Assembly: GCA_016764955.1 (NCBI GenBank)
Contig: JAESQZ010000103.1
Location: 1-7,117 of the forward strand
Length of the DNA stretch: 7,117 nt
Direction of reading: 5' to 3'
Source of the DNA: Deltaproteobacteria bacterium
GTDB lineage: Bacteria; Myxococcota; UBA727; JABDBI01
How positions within the stretch are numbered: the first letter of the stretch is position 1; every line of letters starts with the position of its first letter. Below the pieces are notes generated by a model, which was not told the DNA's origin, did not search any database, and saw only the letters and a program-made list of their open reading frames with translations. Positions 1 to 6,691 of this stretch are shown in pieces. The translations under genes and the position numbers were made by a program.

Positions 1-10
1 ATAGTAAAAC

Positions 11-38
11 TAGATTCCGCATCAAGTGCGGAATGACA
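11..38. repeat. Short palindromic repeat (hairpin unit) upstream of the MscS gene
   Basis: A perfect 8-bp stem (ATTCCGCA at 14-21 and TGCGGAAT at 27-34) encloses the 5-nt loop TCAAG. The flanks are TAG on the left and GACA on the right. The second hairpin of the 1359-1454 repeat has the same frame, a T-R-GAT lead-in and an ATGACA exit, around a different stem, so the two look like members of one dispersed family. There is no T-run after the stem, so it is not a canonical intrinsic terminator. The gene to its left lies outside the window. Confidence 0.7.
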
Positions 39-87
39 GCCTGAAGTATGCTTGACGTGCATAGCATCTAAGCGTTAGAAGTTTAAT

Positions 88-1350
88 ATGTCCAACATAA
101 GCTCTTTGAGCGAAATTATTAAAGGCATCCTCCCTGATGCATTTATCCATATCACTTTTTGGGATGTAGCGATTTGGCAATGGCTGAGTTTGCCCTTGTT
201 TTTGGCACTCGCATATTTCCTGTCTATGGCGGTCACCTACTGGACGCTCAAGATTTCACTCGTTGCGATTCAACGCAATTTCCCTAATTTCTCTAAGAGA
301 AACCTCAAGATTGCAAGAGCACCGCTTCGTTTGGGGTTTCTCTTAGCTTTTTTTGCTGCTGGCATAGAGCTCATTGCGCTCCCACAAAATGCACACGACA
401 TTGTCGTCGTTTTTGAGAAGCTCCTTGGTGTATTTACGGCGACTTGGCTTTCTTTTAGAATCATTGATGTCTTCGTTAAGTGGCTACAAACGAGACTTCA
501 ACAAAAAGGCAAGGCAAGTGTCATAACAACCCTCCCTCTCGTTCAACGCGGTAGCAAAATTGCACTTACTTTGATTGCAGCCTTGTTAGCACTTCAAAAC
601 ATTGGCGTTGATGTAACAGCGATTCTAGCCGGTCTTGGTGTTGGTGGTATTGCAGTTGCTTTAGCTGCTAAAAAGTCTCTTGAGAATCTCTTTGGTGGCG
701 TGATGCTGGTAATCGATCAACCCATACGCGTTGGAGATTTTGGGCAATTTGGCTCTTTTATGGGAACTGTCGAAGACATTGGCCTTCAAAGCACCCGGGT
801 TCGTACACTTAATAGAACACTCGTCACAATCCCCAATGCTGATCTATCTCAAACTCGGATTGAAAGTTATACCGCTCGCGACCAAATCAGATTGCAGTGC
901 GTTATCGGACTTCGATACGAGACTACCCCCGATCAAATACGTTATGTGGTTGTTAAAATCCGTGAGCTTTTGAATCGACATCCAAAAATCGCCAATGACC
1001 GAATTCGTGTTCGATTCGCCGAATTTAATAGCTATTCACTCGATATCAACATCGTTGCCTTTGCGCTTACTAACGTTTTTTTGGAGTTCACAGGCATCAA
1101 AGAAGATATCTACTTAAGCATTATGGATATCGTTGCTGAAGCAGGATCAGGATTCGCTTTCCCATCGCGTACAATTTACACGGCGCAAGACACACCACTT
1201 GACAGCCAAAAAGCTACCCAAGCCCAAGCCGAAGTAAACGATTGGAAGAATAAGCACGAACTCGCCATACCGGAGTTTTCGCCTGAGCAGCTTGATAAGC
1301 TGCACCAAAATCCGGTGCAGTTTCCACCGAAGGGGAGTGTGTTGGGGTGA
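88..1350 (+). CDS. MscS-family small-conductance mechanosensitive ion channel
   Basis: This 420-residue inner-membrane channel would open under membrane tension and release solutes during hypo-osmotic shock. Hydrophobic segments lie at about residues 31-54, 76-98, 106-130 and 153-170. The pore-lining helix follows at about 176-199 and is rich in Gly and Ala (AGLGVGGIAVALAAKKSLEN). After it comes the typical beta-domain entry LVIDQPIRVGDF (207-218), then the vestibule domain with VTIPNADLS (246-254) and a closing FAFPSRTIY motif (356-364). The protein has more N-terminal membrane segments than the three of E. coli MscS (286 residues) and a charged, Gln/Lys-rich tail of about 50 residues. The ATG at 88 follows a weak AGAAG (77-81) with 6 nt spacing. 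The family call is firm. The subfamily (YbdG/YnaI-like or other) is not resolved, so no symbol is given. It converges on lpd. Confidence 0.93.
   Translation: MSNISSLSEIIKGILPDAFIHITFWDVAIWQWLSLPLFLALAYFLSMAVTYWTLKISLVAIQRNFPNFSKRNLKIARAPLRLGFLLAFFAAGIELIALPQNAHDIVVVFEKLLGVFTATWLSFRIIDVFVKWLQTRLQQKGKASVITTLPLVQRGSKIALTLIAALLALQNIGVDVTAILAGLGVGGIAVALAAKKSLENLFGGVMLVIDQPIRVGDFGQFGSFMGTVEDIGLQSTRVRTLNRTLVTIPNADLSQTRIESYTARDQIRLQCVIGLRYETTPDQIRYVVVKIRELLNRHPKIANDRIRVRFAEFNSYSLDINIVAFALTNVFLEFTGIKEDIYLSIMDIVAEAGSGFAFPSRTIYTAQDTPLDSQKATQAQAEVNDWKNKHELAIPEFSPEQLDKLHQNPVQFPPKGSVLG
293..346. repeat. Intragenic inverted repeat inside the MscS gene
   Basis: CTAAGAGAAACC (293-304) is the exact reverse complement of GGTTTCTCTTAG (335-346). 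The stem extends by a T-G wobble (305/334) and a C-G pair (306/333), giving 14 pairs around a 26-nt loop. The left arm overlaps a second, smaller perfect palindrome, TTTCTC-TAA-GAGAAA (288-302), which would compete with it. Both lie in codons for the loop and start of the second membrane segment (about residues 67-87). A role in mRNA structure is possible but not shown. Confidence 0.6.
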
Positions 1351-1358
1351 GCATCTTA

Positions 1359-1454
1359 TCATACCAGCGAAGGCTGGTATCCAGAATGGGTCTAAACATC
1401 GGACTGGATGCCAGCCTCCGCTGGCATGACAATATGGGGCCGCTGGCATGACAA
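1359..1454. repeat. Inverted pair of hairpin repeats filling the convergent mscS/lpd gap, plus a partial third copy
   Basis: Two 26-bp arms, 1359-1384 and 1404-1429, are reverse complements at 23 of 26 positions. Each arm is itself a perfect hairpin. The first is ATACCAGC-GAAG-GCTGGTAT (1361-1380) and the second is ATGCCAGC-CTCC-GCTGGCAT (1408-1427). Two of the three differences between the arms form a compensatory A:T to G:C change that keeps the stem paired. A partial third copy, CCGCTGGCATGACAA, recurs at 1419-1433 and 1440-1454, 21 bp apart. The block begins 8 nt after the channel gene's stop and ends 2 nt before the lpd stop, so it could help end transcription from both sides. However, no T-run follows either stem. 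Confidence 0.85.
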
Positions 1455-1456
1455 AA

Positions 1457-2839
1457 TCACCCATGCACAGCGCGGCCAACGGTCGTGAGAGCAGCTTCAT
1501 ATAGCCCCTCATAGAGCGTTGGGTGCGCATGCACGGTGCTGGCGATATCATCGATGGTCGCTTCCATCTGCATCGCGAAAGCTGGCTCTGCCAAAAGTTC
1601 GGTTGCTTCAGGGCCAATGATATGAACGCCTAAAATCTCGCCATACTTGGCGTCTGTGACGAACTTAATAAAGCCGCGCTTTTCACCCAAAATGCTGGCT
1701 TTGCCACTTCGTGCAAAATCAAAACGTCCGATTTTTATCTCATAGCCTTGTTCTTTAGCCTGATCTTCTGTTAGGCCTGACCAAGCAACGGCAGGCTTCG
1801 AGTACACACAAGAAGGCGTATGGTCATAGTTCAAAGCAGCTGCCGGCTGTCCAACCATATGCGAGACTGCAATTTGGCCTTCAGCAGACGCAACATGTGC
1901 AAGCCATGGCGTGTTCACGCAATCACCAATCGCATAAATACTCGGCTCGTCTGATTGCATCATGGCGTTTATTTTCACAAAGCCTTTTTCAAGCTGGACT
2001 TTTGTATTTTGAAGCCCAATATCTGCTGTTAATGGCGCACGTCCGACGCTGAGTAATACATAGTCAGACTTGATCTCAATCTCTTCGCCGCTATCAGTCT
2101 TAAAGTTTGTTTTAGCTGTTTTGCCAGTTCCCGAAACATTCGAGACTTTGGCATTAACATGAAACTTCACGCCTTGGGACTCAAACTGCCGCACTAACTC
2201 TTTAGAGCAGTCTGCATCGGCAGGCGCCAATACGCGTGGCAACGCTTCAACAACGGTCACCTCGGTGCCCAAGCGACTAAATACCGAGGCAAACTCGATA
2301 CCAATGATGCCGCCACCGATAATAACCAGTGAGCCTGGTATTTCTTTGAGCTCTAAAACTGTATCAGAGTTTAAGATACGGCCACCAGCGGGTGAAAATG
2401 GCAAATCACGCGGTGTTGAGCCAACGGCTAGTAAAATATTTTTGGTGCTTAAACTTTTGCCTCCTACAGAAACTTCATGAGGACTTTTAACCGTGCCAAA
2501 GCCATTAAAAACTTCGACTTTTCTAGATTTCATCAAGTGCGAAACACCACCAGCGTTGGTGCTCACCATTCTTGATTTGTACTTTTGAATTTTTTCCCAC
2601 TCAATGCGAACGCCTTCAACCGAAATACCGATTTGGGGCGCTTCCTTGAGTTCTGAGTAGACATCCGCTGCATGCAACAGCGCTTTAGTCGGAATACAAC
2701 CTCGGTTTAGGCAAGTGCCTCCGAGATTGCTATCCTTTTCAACCAGAGCGACCTTGAAGCCAAGTTGAGAAGCCCTTGCAGCCGCGACATAACCTCCTGG
2801 GCCTGAACCCAGGACCACCAGATCATAGGGATATGTCAT
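1457..2839 (-). CDS. lpd: Dihydrolipoyl dehydrogenase (E3 component)
   Basis: This FAD-dependent cytoplasmic enzyme reoxidises dihydrolipoamide on the E2 or H-protein of pyruvate and 2-oxoglutarate dehydrogenase or the glycine cleavage system, passing electrons to NAD+. The 460 residues match the usual length. The FAD-binding GSGPGG is at 11-16 and the redox disulfide is C43/C48 in GGTCLNRGCIPTKAL. The NAD-binding GGGIIG is at 175-180 and the second FAD contact is IYAIGDC at 301-307. The C-terminal dimer domain carries HAHPTLYE (437-444), where H439 and E444 are the expected catalytic dyad. The ATG at 2839 comes 3 nt after the rpmG stop with no strong ribosome site between them, so translation is probably coupled to rpmG. 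No E1 or E2 genes are in the window, so which complex it serves cannot be told. All key residues are intact. Confidence 0.97.
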   Translation of the reverse strand: MTYPYDLVVLGSGPGGYVAAARASQLGFKVALVEKDSNLGGTCLNRGCIPTKALLHAADVYSELKEAPQIGISVEGVRIEWEKIQKYKSRMVSTNAGGVSHLMKSRKVEVFNGFGTVKSPHEVSVGGKSLSTKNILLAVGSTPRDLPFSPAGGRILNSDTVLELKEIPGSLVIIGGGIIGIEFASVFSRLGTEVTVVEALPRVLAPADADCSKELVRQFESQGVKFHVNAKVSNVSGTGKTAKTNFKTDSGEEIEIKSDYVLLSVGRAPLTADIGLQNTKVQLEKGFVKINAMMQSDEPSIYAIGDCVNTPWLAHVASAEGQIAVSHMVGQPAAALNYDHTPSCVYSKPAVAWSGLTEDQAKEQGYEIKIGRFDFARSGKASILGEKRGFIKFVTDAKYGEILGVHIIGPEATELLAEPAFAMQMEATIDDIASTVHAHPTLYEGLYEAALTTVGRAVHG

Positions 2840-2842
2840 GGC

Positions 2843-3013
2843 TTATTTCAACTTAACTTCTTTAAATTCGACGTGCTTTCGGATCTTTGGGTCATACTTC
2901 TTCAATAGAAGCTTTTCTTTGGTATTATTTTTATTCTTCTGGGTGACATAAAAGACCCCAGTTCCCGCCGTAGACTCAAGCTTTACCAGCTCCCGATTGC
3001 TTTTTTTTGCCAT
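2843..3013 (-). CDS. rpmG: 50S ribosomal protein L33
   Basis: This 56-residue basic protein starts MAKKSNRELVKLESTAGTG, continues with FYVTQKNK, and ends with KKYDPKIRKHVEFKEVKLK. That is the full L33 fold from its first strand to its lysine-rich end, and it belongs to the large ribosomal subunit near the E site. It contains no cysteine, so it is the zinc-independent (C-minus) form. The gene lies between two reverse-strand genes. Its first 38 bp overlap the end of the S55-type gene in another frame, and its stop is 3 nt before lpd. A weak GAAG precedes the ATG. The start contains a run of eight A (3001-3008 on the complement). L33 is often encoded next to rpmB (L28), but rpmB is not seen here. 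Confidence 0.95.
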   Translation of the reverse strand: MAKKSNRELVKLESTAGTGVFYVTQKNKNNTKEKLLLKKYDPKIRKHVEFKEVKLK

Positions 3014-4685
3014 AACGCTTCGAAACCTTCCCTGTCACAACCGCTCCCATCTCTGCACACCCCAATCGAAAGATTTGGGAATTAAACAAAAGCCCGGAAT
3101 CGGATGAAACATTTATTAAGCTTTCTTTAAGAGAAATTGGCAGTTCCGTCAAGTTGTACCCCATCAAATTACGTACTGGATTTTTAAGCTTAGCGTAGAA
3201 GCAAACCTGCGTATCACTCGGCATAGAACGCACTTTCTGCATAAAAGACTGGTAGTTAGGCTGCTCAGCCCAAAAGCCCGCCTCACGTTCCAAAGCTAAA
3301 GATTGTGCCCTATCTAGCCCAACTAACTCATATTCTTTCAGGTACCTAGGAACAAAGCGTGGCAATCTCAAGCGATATTTTTTAAGCCCTTTTCGCCAAG
3401 GCTGGCCATAGACCAGAATCTCAAAACCCTTTCCTGGCTTAGGGTCTTTCGGAATGCTCATACCCACCAATTGAACTGCCCTTACTTCTGGCTGATGCCT
3501 CACATCAACAACAACTCTTGTGAATTCGATATTTTTAAAGGCCTGCTCTTGAAACATCATGATCGGCTCCAAAAACGAAGCGATTACTCGGGCCTCCAAA
3601 GGCAAGCCTGGAGCTGTCACTGTTCTTTTATATTTGACTGTCTCTTTGCGATTTGTTTGAGCCGATACTTCTATTCGGTAGGTTCCACCCAACTCTCTGA
3701 TATCACTCAATATTAAGCTATTGCTAAGGGCAATGCTGGCTAGAAATGGCGTATCCCGAACAGTCCGAGCTACTTCGTAATTCCAGGTTTTGTCTCCTAC
3801 TTTCACTTCCAATGGCATAAAGCGCGGTTTTTTGCCTAGCTGGGCACTAACACCAGAATACCGATCGGTTTTGAGCACCCCAATAATATTGGTCGGCTGG
3901 CCCATTTTATAGGGTACACCCTTACCCCATACAGTGGTCACAATTTCAGCACCAGCCACTGGAAGCTCGCTCTGCCCATTTTGTAGGAATCCGTGGCCGA
4001 GCCCCCAAAACTGATTACCCTCTACATGAGTAACCGTACCCAAAGCAGACAAACTCATGTCCCCGCGAATCAAAATGGCTGAAAATGGATCGCCCGGGCG
4101 AATTAGCTCAGAGCGCCTAGAAGACTCTCCTAGGCCACCAGCCCCAAGAATTGGTTCGGCAAAACCACGCTCTAATAACTCAGACTTAAAATGCTCAGCA
4201 ACCTGACTAGATAAACCTACCGCTACCAAAGGAACTGAAATAGGTTTCATTTCACCAAACTGACCAAGCGTTTTGCGCTCAATGTTCGAGCCCTTTTGCA
4301 TCGTCACAATAGGCGTAACGCCTCCGATCGCATCAATCGTAAAGGTTCCAAAAGAGTAAGAAAGCGCTCCCAAAAGCTTTCCATCAATATAAATTGGGCT
4401 ACCACTCATACCAGCTGGAATATTTGACTTAAGAAAAGGCTCCCCGATGGCACGCACAACAATCAAGTCCTGACCTTTACCTAAATAATTATCCATTTTC
4501 CCTAAGATTTCGACTTCAAAGGACTCGATCCCCATTTGACTTGAGAAAGTGGTTTTACCCACTCCCTTCATTCCAGCACGCAAGTCAGCTGGCAAGAAAA
4601 ACTGATTTTTTGAGGGAGCGGCCCAGCCAAATCTACCAAGAAAACACAATAAGACTACGAAGAAAAAAGAACGGCGCCAAAGCAT
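2976..4685 (-). CDS. Exported protein with SpoIVB (S55)-type peptidase signature
   Basis: The protein has 569 residues. A signal peptide (basic MLWRR, hydrophobic core to about residue 19, likely cut near A22) predicts export to the periplasm or cell surface. No lipobox is present. The next about 230 residues match the SpoIVB/S55 serine peptidase pattern. LRAGMKGVGKT (35-45) resembles the family's opening motif. AGMSGSPIYIDGKLLGALSY (91-110) holds the presumed nucleophile S94, matching SpoIVB S378 in GMSGSP. GTVTHVEGNQFWGLGHGF (216-233) holds the presumed catalytic H231, matching the SpoIVB GALGHP histidine. D73 is a candidate third residue, but this is uncertain. Here Ser precedes His, the reverse of SpoIVB, and no PDZ domain is visible. 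Residues of about 290-569 form a beta-rich region I do not recognise. It is the first gene of a reverse cluster with rpmG and lpd and diverges from speA. Proteolytic activity and substrate are unknown, and it may be non-catalytic. Confidence 0.8.
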   Translation of the reverse strand: MLWRRSFFFVVLLCFLGRFGWAAPSKNQFFLPADLRAGMKGVGKTTFSSQMGIESFEVEILGKMDNYLGKGQDLIVVRAIGEPFLKSNIPAGMSGSPIYIDGKLLGALSYSFGTFTIDAIGGVTPIVTMQKGSNIERKTLGQFGEMKPISVPLVAVGLSSQVAEHFKSELLERGFAEPILGAGGLGESSRRSELIRPGDPFSAILIRGDMSLSALGTVTHVEGNQFWGLGHGFLQNGQSELPVAGAEIVTTVWGKGVPYKMGQPTNIIGVLKTDRYSGVSAQLGKKPRFMPLEVKVGDKTWNYEVARTVRDTPFLASIALSNSLILSDIRELGGTYRIEVSAQTNRKETVKYKRTVTAPGLPLEARVIASFLEPIMMFQEQAFKNIEFTRVVVDVRHQPEVRAVQLVGMSIPKDPKPGKGFEILVYGQPWRKGLKKYRLRLPRFVPRYLKEYELVGLDRAQSLALEREAGFWAEQPNYQSFMQKVRSMPSDTQVCFYAKLKNPVRNLMGYNLTELPISLKESLINVSSDSGLLFNSQIFRLGCAEMGAVVTGKVSKRYGKKKQSGAGKA

Positions 4686-4701
4686 GGCTCTGATTCTATA
4701 C

Positions 4702-4710
4702 GAGGGTGAT
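4702..4710 (+). promoter_or_regulatory. Ribosome binding site that favours a TTG start for speA
   Basis: GAGGGTGAT is a close match to the anti-Shine-Dalgarno complement GGAGGTGAT. Its purine core GAGG (4702-4705) lies 6 nt before TTG at 4712. The alternative GTG start at 4706 would sit inside this site with no spacing, so it is better read as part of the ribosome site. An in-frame TGA at 4691 rules out any start further upstream. Confidence 0.65.
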
Positions 4711-4711
4711 T

Positions 4712-6625
4712 TTGCAAAACAACTGGAACATAGAAAATAGTCTTGACCAGTATCTCATTTCGCGATGGGGAGCGCCTTACTTCTCTATCAACGAACATGG
4801 AAATTTGACTTGCGACCCAACTGGCCGGCATGAATTCTTCATTGATTTAAAAGAGCTGGTTGACAATTTATGCCGACGAGGGATCCAGCCCCCTCTTTTA
4901 ATCCGTTTCAATGATCTGCTTGGGAGCCGTGTTCGGACACTTTTTGAAAGCTTTGATAAAAGCATTCGAGCCTATGACTATAAAAACAGCTATCGCCCGA
5001 TATTGCCCATTAAAGTCAATCAGCAACGACATGTCATTGAAGAGTTGGTCAAGCAAGGCCGTGCTTACAACCTTGGCTTAGAAGCTGGATCCAAGCCAGA
5101 GTTGCTTATTGCCATGGCACTTTTGGAAGACACAGACTCTTTGCTTTTATGTAACGGATATAAAGACGCCGAATATATCGAGACAGCATTGGATGCGCAA
5201 AGATTAGGGTTAAAGCCATTTTTGATTTTGGATCGATTTGCAGAGCTCCAACAAATTATTCAGATTGCCAAAGCACGCGAAATTAGTCCCCATATTGGCA
5301 TACGCGCAAAACTTTCAACCCGCGGCAAAGGACGCTGGGAGGAAAGCTCTGGCGACAGGAGTAAGTTTGGCCTCACCTCACGTGAAATCGTAGAGGCTGT
5401 CAAAGTATTGGAGCAGGCGGGCATGTTAGATTGCTTAGAGCTTATCCATTTTCACATTGGCTCCCAAATCACAGCGATTCGATCCATTAAAAACGCAGCA
5501 CGCGAAGCAGCGCACTTATATTGCAATTTAAGGCGAATGGGCTGCGAGAATCTTTCTTATGTGGATATCGGAGGCGGCTTAGCCATTGATTATGACGGCA
5601 GCAGGAGTGATTTTCATTCTTCTATGAATTACTCAGTTCAAGAATACGCAGACGATATCGTCGCAACCTTGCAAGAGATTTGTGATGAAGACGGCATGCC
5701 CCACCCTGGCATACTCTCAGAATCCGGCCGCGCTTTAGTCGCTCACCATGCCGTACTGATTTTCAATGTCTTAGGCGTTAACAAAGTTAATCGCAGCTCT
5801 GCCTGTAATCCAAACCAGCCTGCTGAACATGAACACAGCATCTTACACACCATGTGGGAAGCTTACGAATGCGCTCAAAAAAAGCGCTTTCAAGAAGCCT
5901 TTAATGATATACAAGCAGCCAAAGAAGAAAGCGTCACGCTCTTTAGTCACGGTGTTATCGACTTAGAAACCAAAGCCAAAGCAGACGATTTATATTGGTC
6001 TATTTGCCAGCATATTCATCAAGCTTTAAAACAAGAAAGCTATGTTCCCGAAGATCTCAAAGACTTGGGTAAAAAACTAAGCGATACCTATTACTGCAAT
6101 TTCTCGCTATTCCAATCCATGCCAGATTCTTGGGCTGTGGATCATTTGTTTCCCATTGCGCCGATTCACAGACTCAATGAAGAGCCTACGAGAGAAGCCG
6201 TTTTAGCTGATTTAACATGTGACTCTGATGGCAAAATAGACCACTTTATTGATTTGCAAGACGTCAAAAGCACGTTGCGACTTCACGCTCCCGATGGAAA
6301 GCCCTATTACTTAGGTGCTTTTTTGGTGGGTGCTTATCAAGAAATCTTAGGTGACTTGCACAACTTATTTGGTGATACAAACGCCGTTCATGTTTCTTTA
6401 AGGCCAGACGGTACCTACTTGTTAGAGCATTTAGTCCAAGGCGATACCGTCAGCGAAGTTTTAAGCTATGTAGAGTATGATCGCTTGGATTTACTTAAAC
6501 GTATTCGTAATAAAACCGAAAATGCTGTCCGTGAACAAGGCCTCACTTTTGAAGAGTCCGCCAAATTGATTAGACGCTATGAAGAGGGTCTGTCTGGGTA
6601 TACTTATTTGGAGGATATTGATTGA
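4712..6625 (+). CDS. speA: Biosynthetic arginine decarboxylase
   Basis: This PLP enzyme converts arginine to agmatine and CO2, the first step of the agmatine route to putrescine and spermidine. From the TTG at 4712 it has 637 residues (639 from the GTG at 4706), near the 658 of E. coli SpeA, which has a longer N-terminus. The PLP lysine is K101 in PIKVNQ. HFHIGSQ is at 246-252, the phosphate-binding glycines are in DIGGGLAIDYDG (285-296), and SESGR is at 336-340. The C-terminal domain has DLTCDSDG (500-507) with C503 and D506 as expected active-site residues, then GAYQEILGDLHNLFGDT (540-556) and the characteristic end GYTYLEDID. All key motifs are intact. No signal peptide is seen, so it is cytoplasmic. 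It diverges from the S55-type gene, and its promoter probably lies inside that gene's first codons. No speB or agmatine deiminase gene is in the window. Confidence 0.97.
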   Translation: MQNNWNIENSLDQYLISRWGAPYFSINEHGNLTCDPTGRHEFFIDLKELVDNLCRRGIQPPLLIRFNDLLGSRVRTLFESFDKSIRAYDYKNSYRPILPIKVNQQRHVIEELVKQGRAYNLGLEAGSKPELLIAMALLEDTDSLLLCNGYKDAEYIETALDAQRLGLKPFLILDRFAELQQIIQIAKAREISPHIGIRAKLSTRGKGRWEESSGDRSKFGLTSREIVEAVKVLEQAGMLDCLELIHFHIGSQITAIRSIKNAAREAAHLYCNLRRMGCENLSYVDIGGGLAIDYDGSRSDFHSSMNYSVQEYADDIVATLQEICDEDGMPHPGILSESGRALVAHHAVLIFNVLGVNKVNRSSACNPNQPAEHEHSILHTMWEAYECAQKKRFQEAFNDIQAAKEESVTLFSHGVIDLETKAKADDLYWSICQHIHQALKQESYVPEDLKDLGKKLSDTYYCNFSLFQSMPDSWAVDHLFPIAPIHRLNEEPTREAVLADLTCDSDGKIDHFIDLQDVKSTLRLHAPDGKPYYLGAFLVGAYQEILGDLHNLFGDTNAVHVSLRPDGTYLLEHLVQGDTVSEVLSYVEYDRLDLLKRIRNKTENAVREQGLTFEESAKLIRRYEEGLSGYTYLEDID

Positions 6626-6673
6626 TACGGCTTCGGGAGTGAGGGCATTAAACTTTACACATTTTTCAACTTT

Positions 6674-6686
6674 CCCACGAAGTGGG
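6674..6686. repeat. Small hairpin with GAA loop, left of the composite element
   Basis: CCCAC-GAA-GTGGG is a perfect 5-bp stem with a 3-nt loop, 48 nt past the speA stop. The bases after it (TATTTGAAT) are only partly T-rich, so a role as the speA terminator is weak. Its GAA loop is shared by the other small hairpins of this region. Confidence 0.5.
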
Positions 6687-6691
6687 TATTT

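Noticed and set aside
52..81. Possible promoter for the MscS gene: TTGACG (52-57) with TAGAAG (76-81)
   Set aside because: The -35 match is good, but the -10 is poor, the spacing is 18, and transcription would begin at or beyond the weak ribosome site.
1361..1427. Bidirectional intrinsic terminator between mscS and lpd
   Set aside because: Both stems are strong, but no T-run follows either one in either direction, so only a repeat call is supported.
1147..1617. Reverse-strand reading frame of 156 codons across the mscS/lpd gap
   Set aside because: It overlaps the ends of two well-supported genes and reads through the repeat pair, and its translation looks like out-of-frame lpd and repeat sequence.
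5881..5890. Perfect palindrome AAAGCGCTTT inside speA
   Set aside because: A 10-bp palindrome is expected by chance in a window of this size, and it sits in ordinary coding sequence with no partner site.
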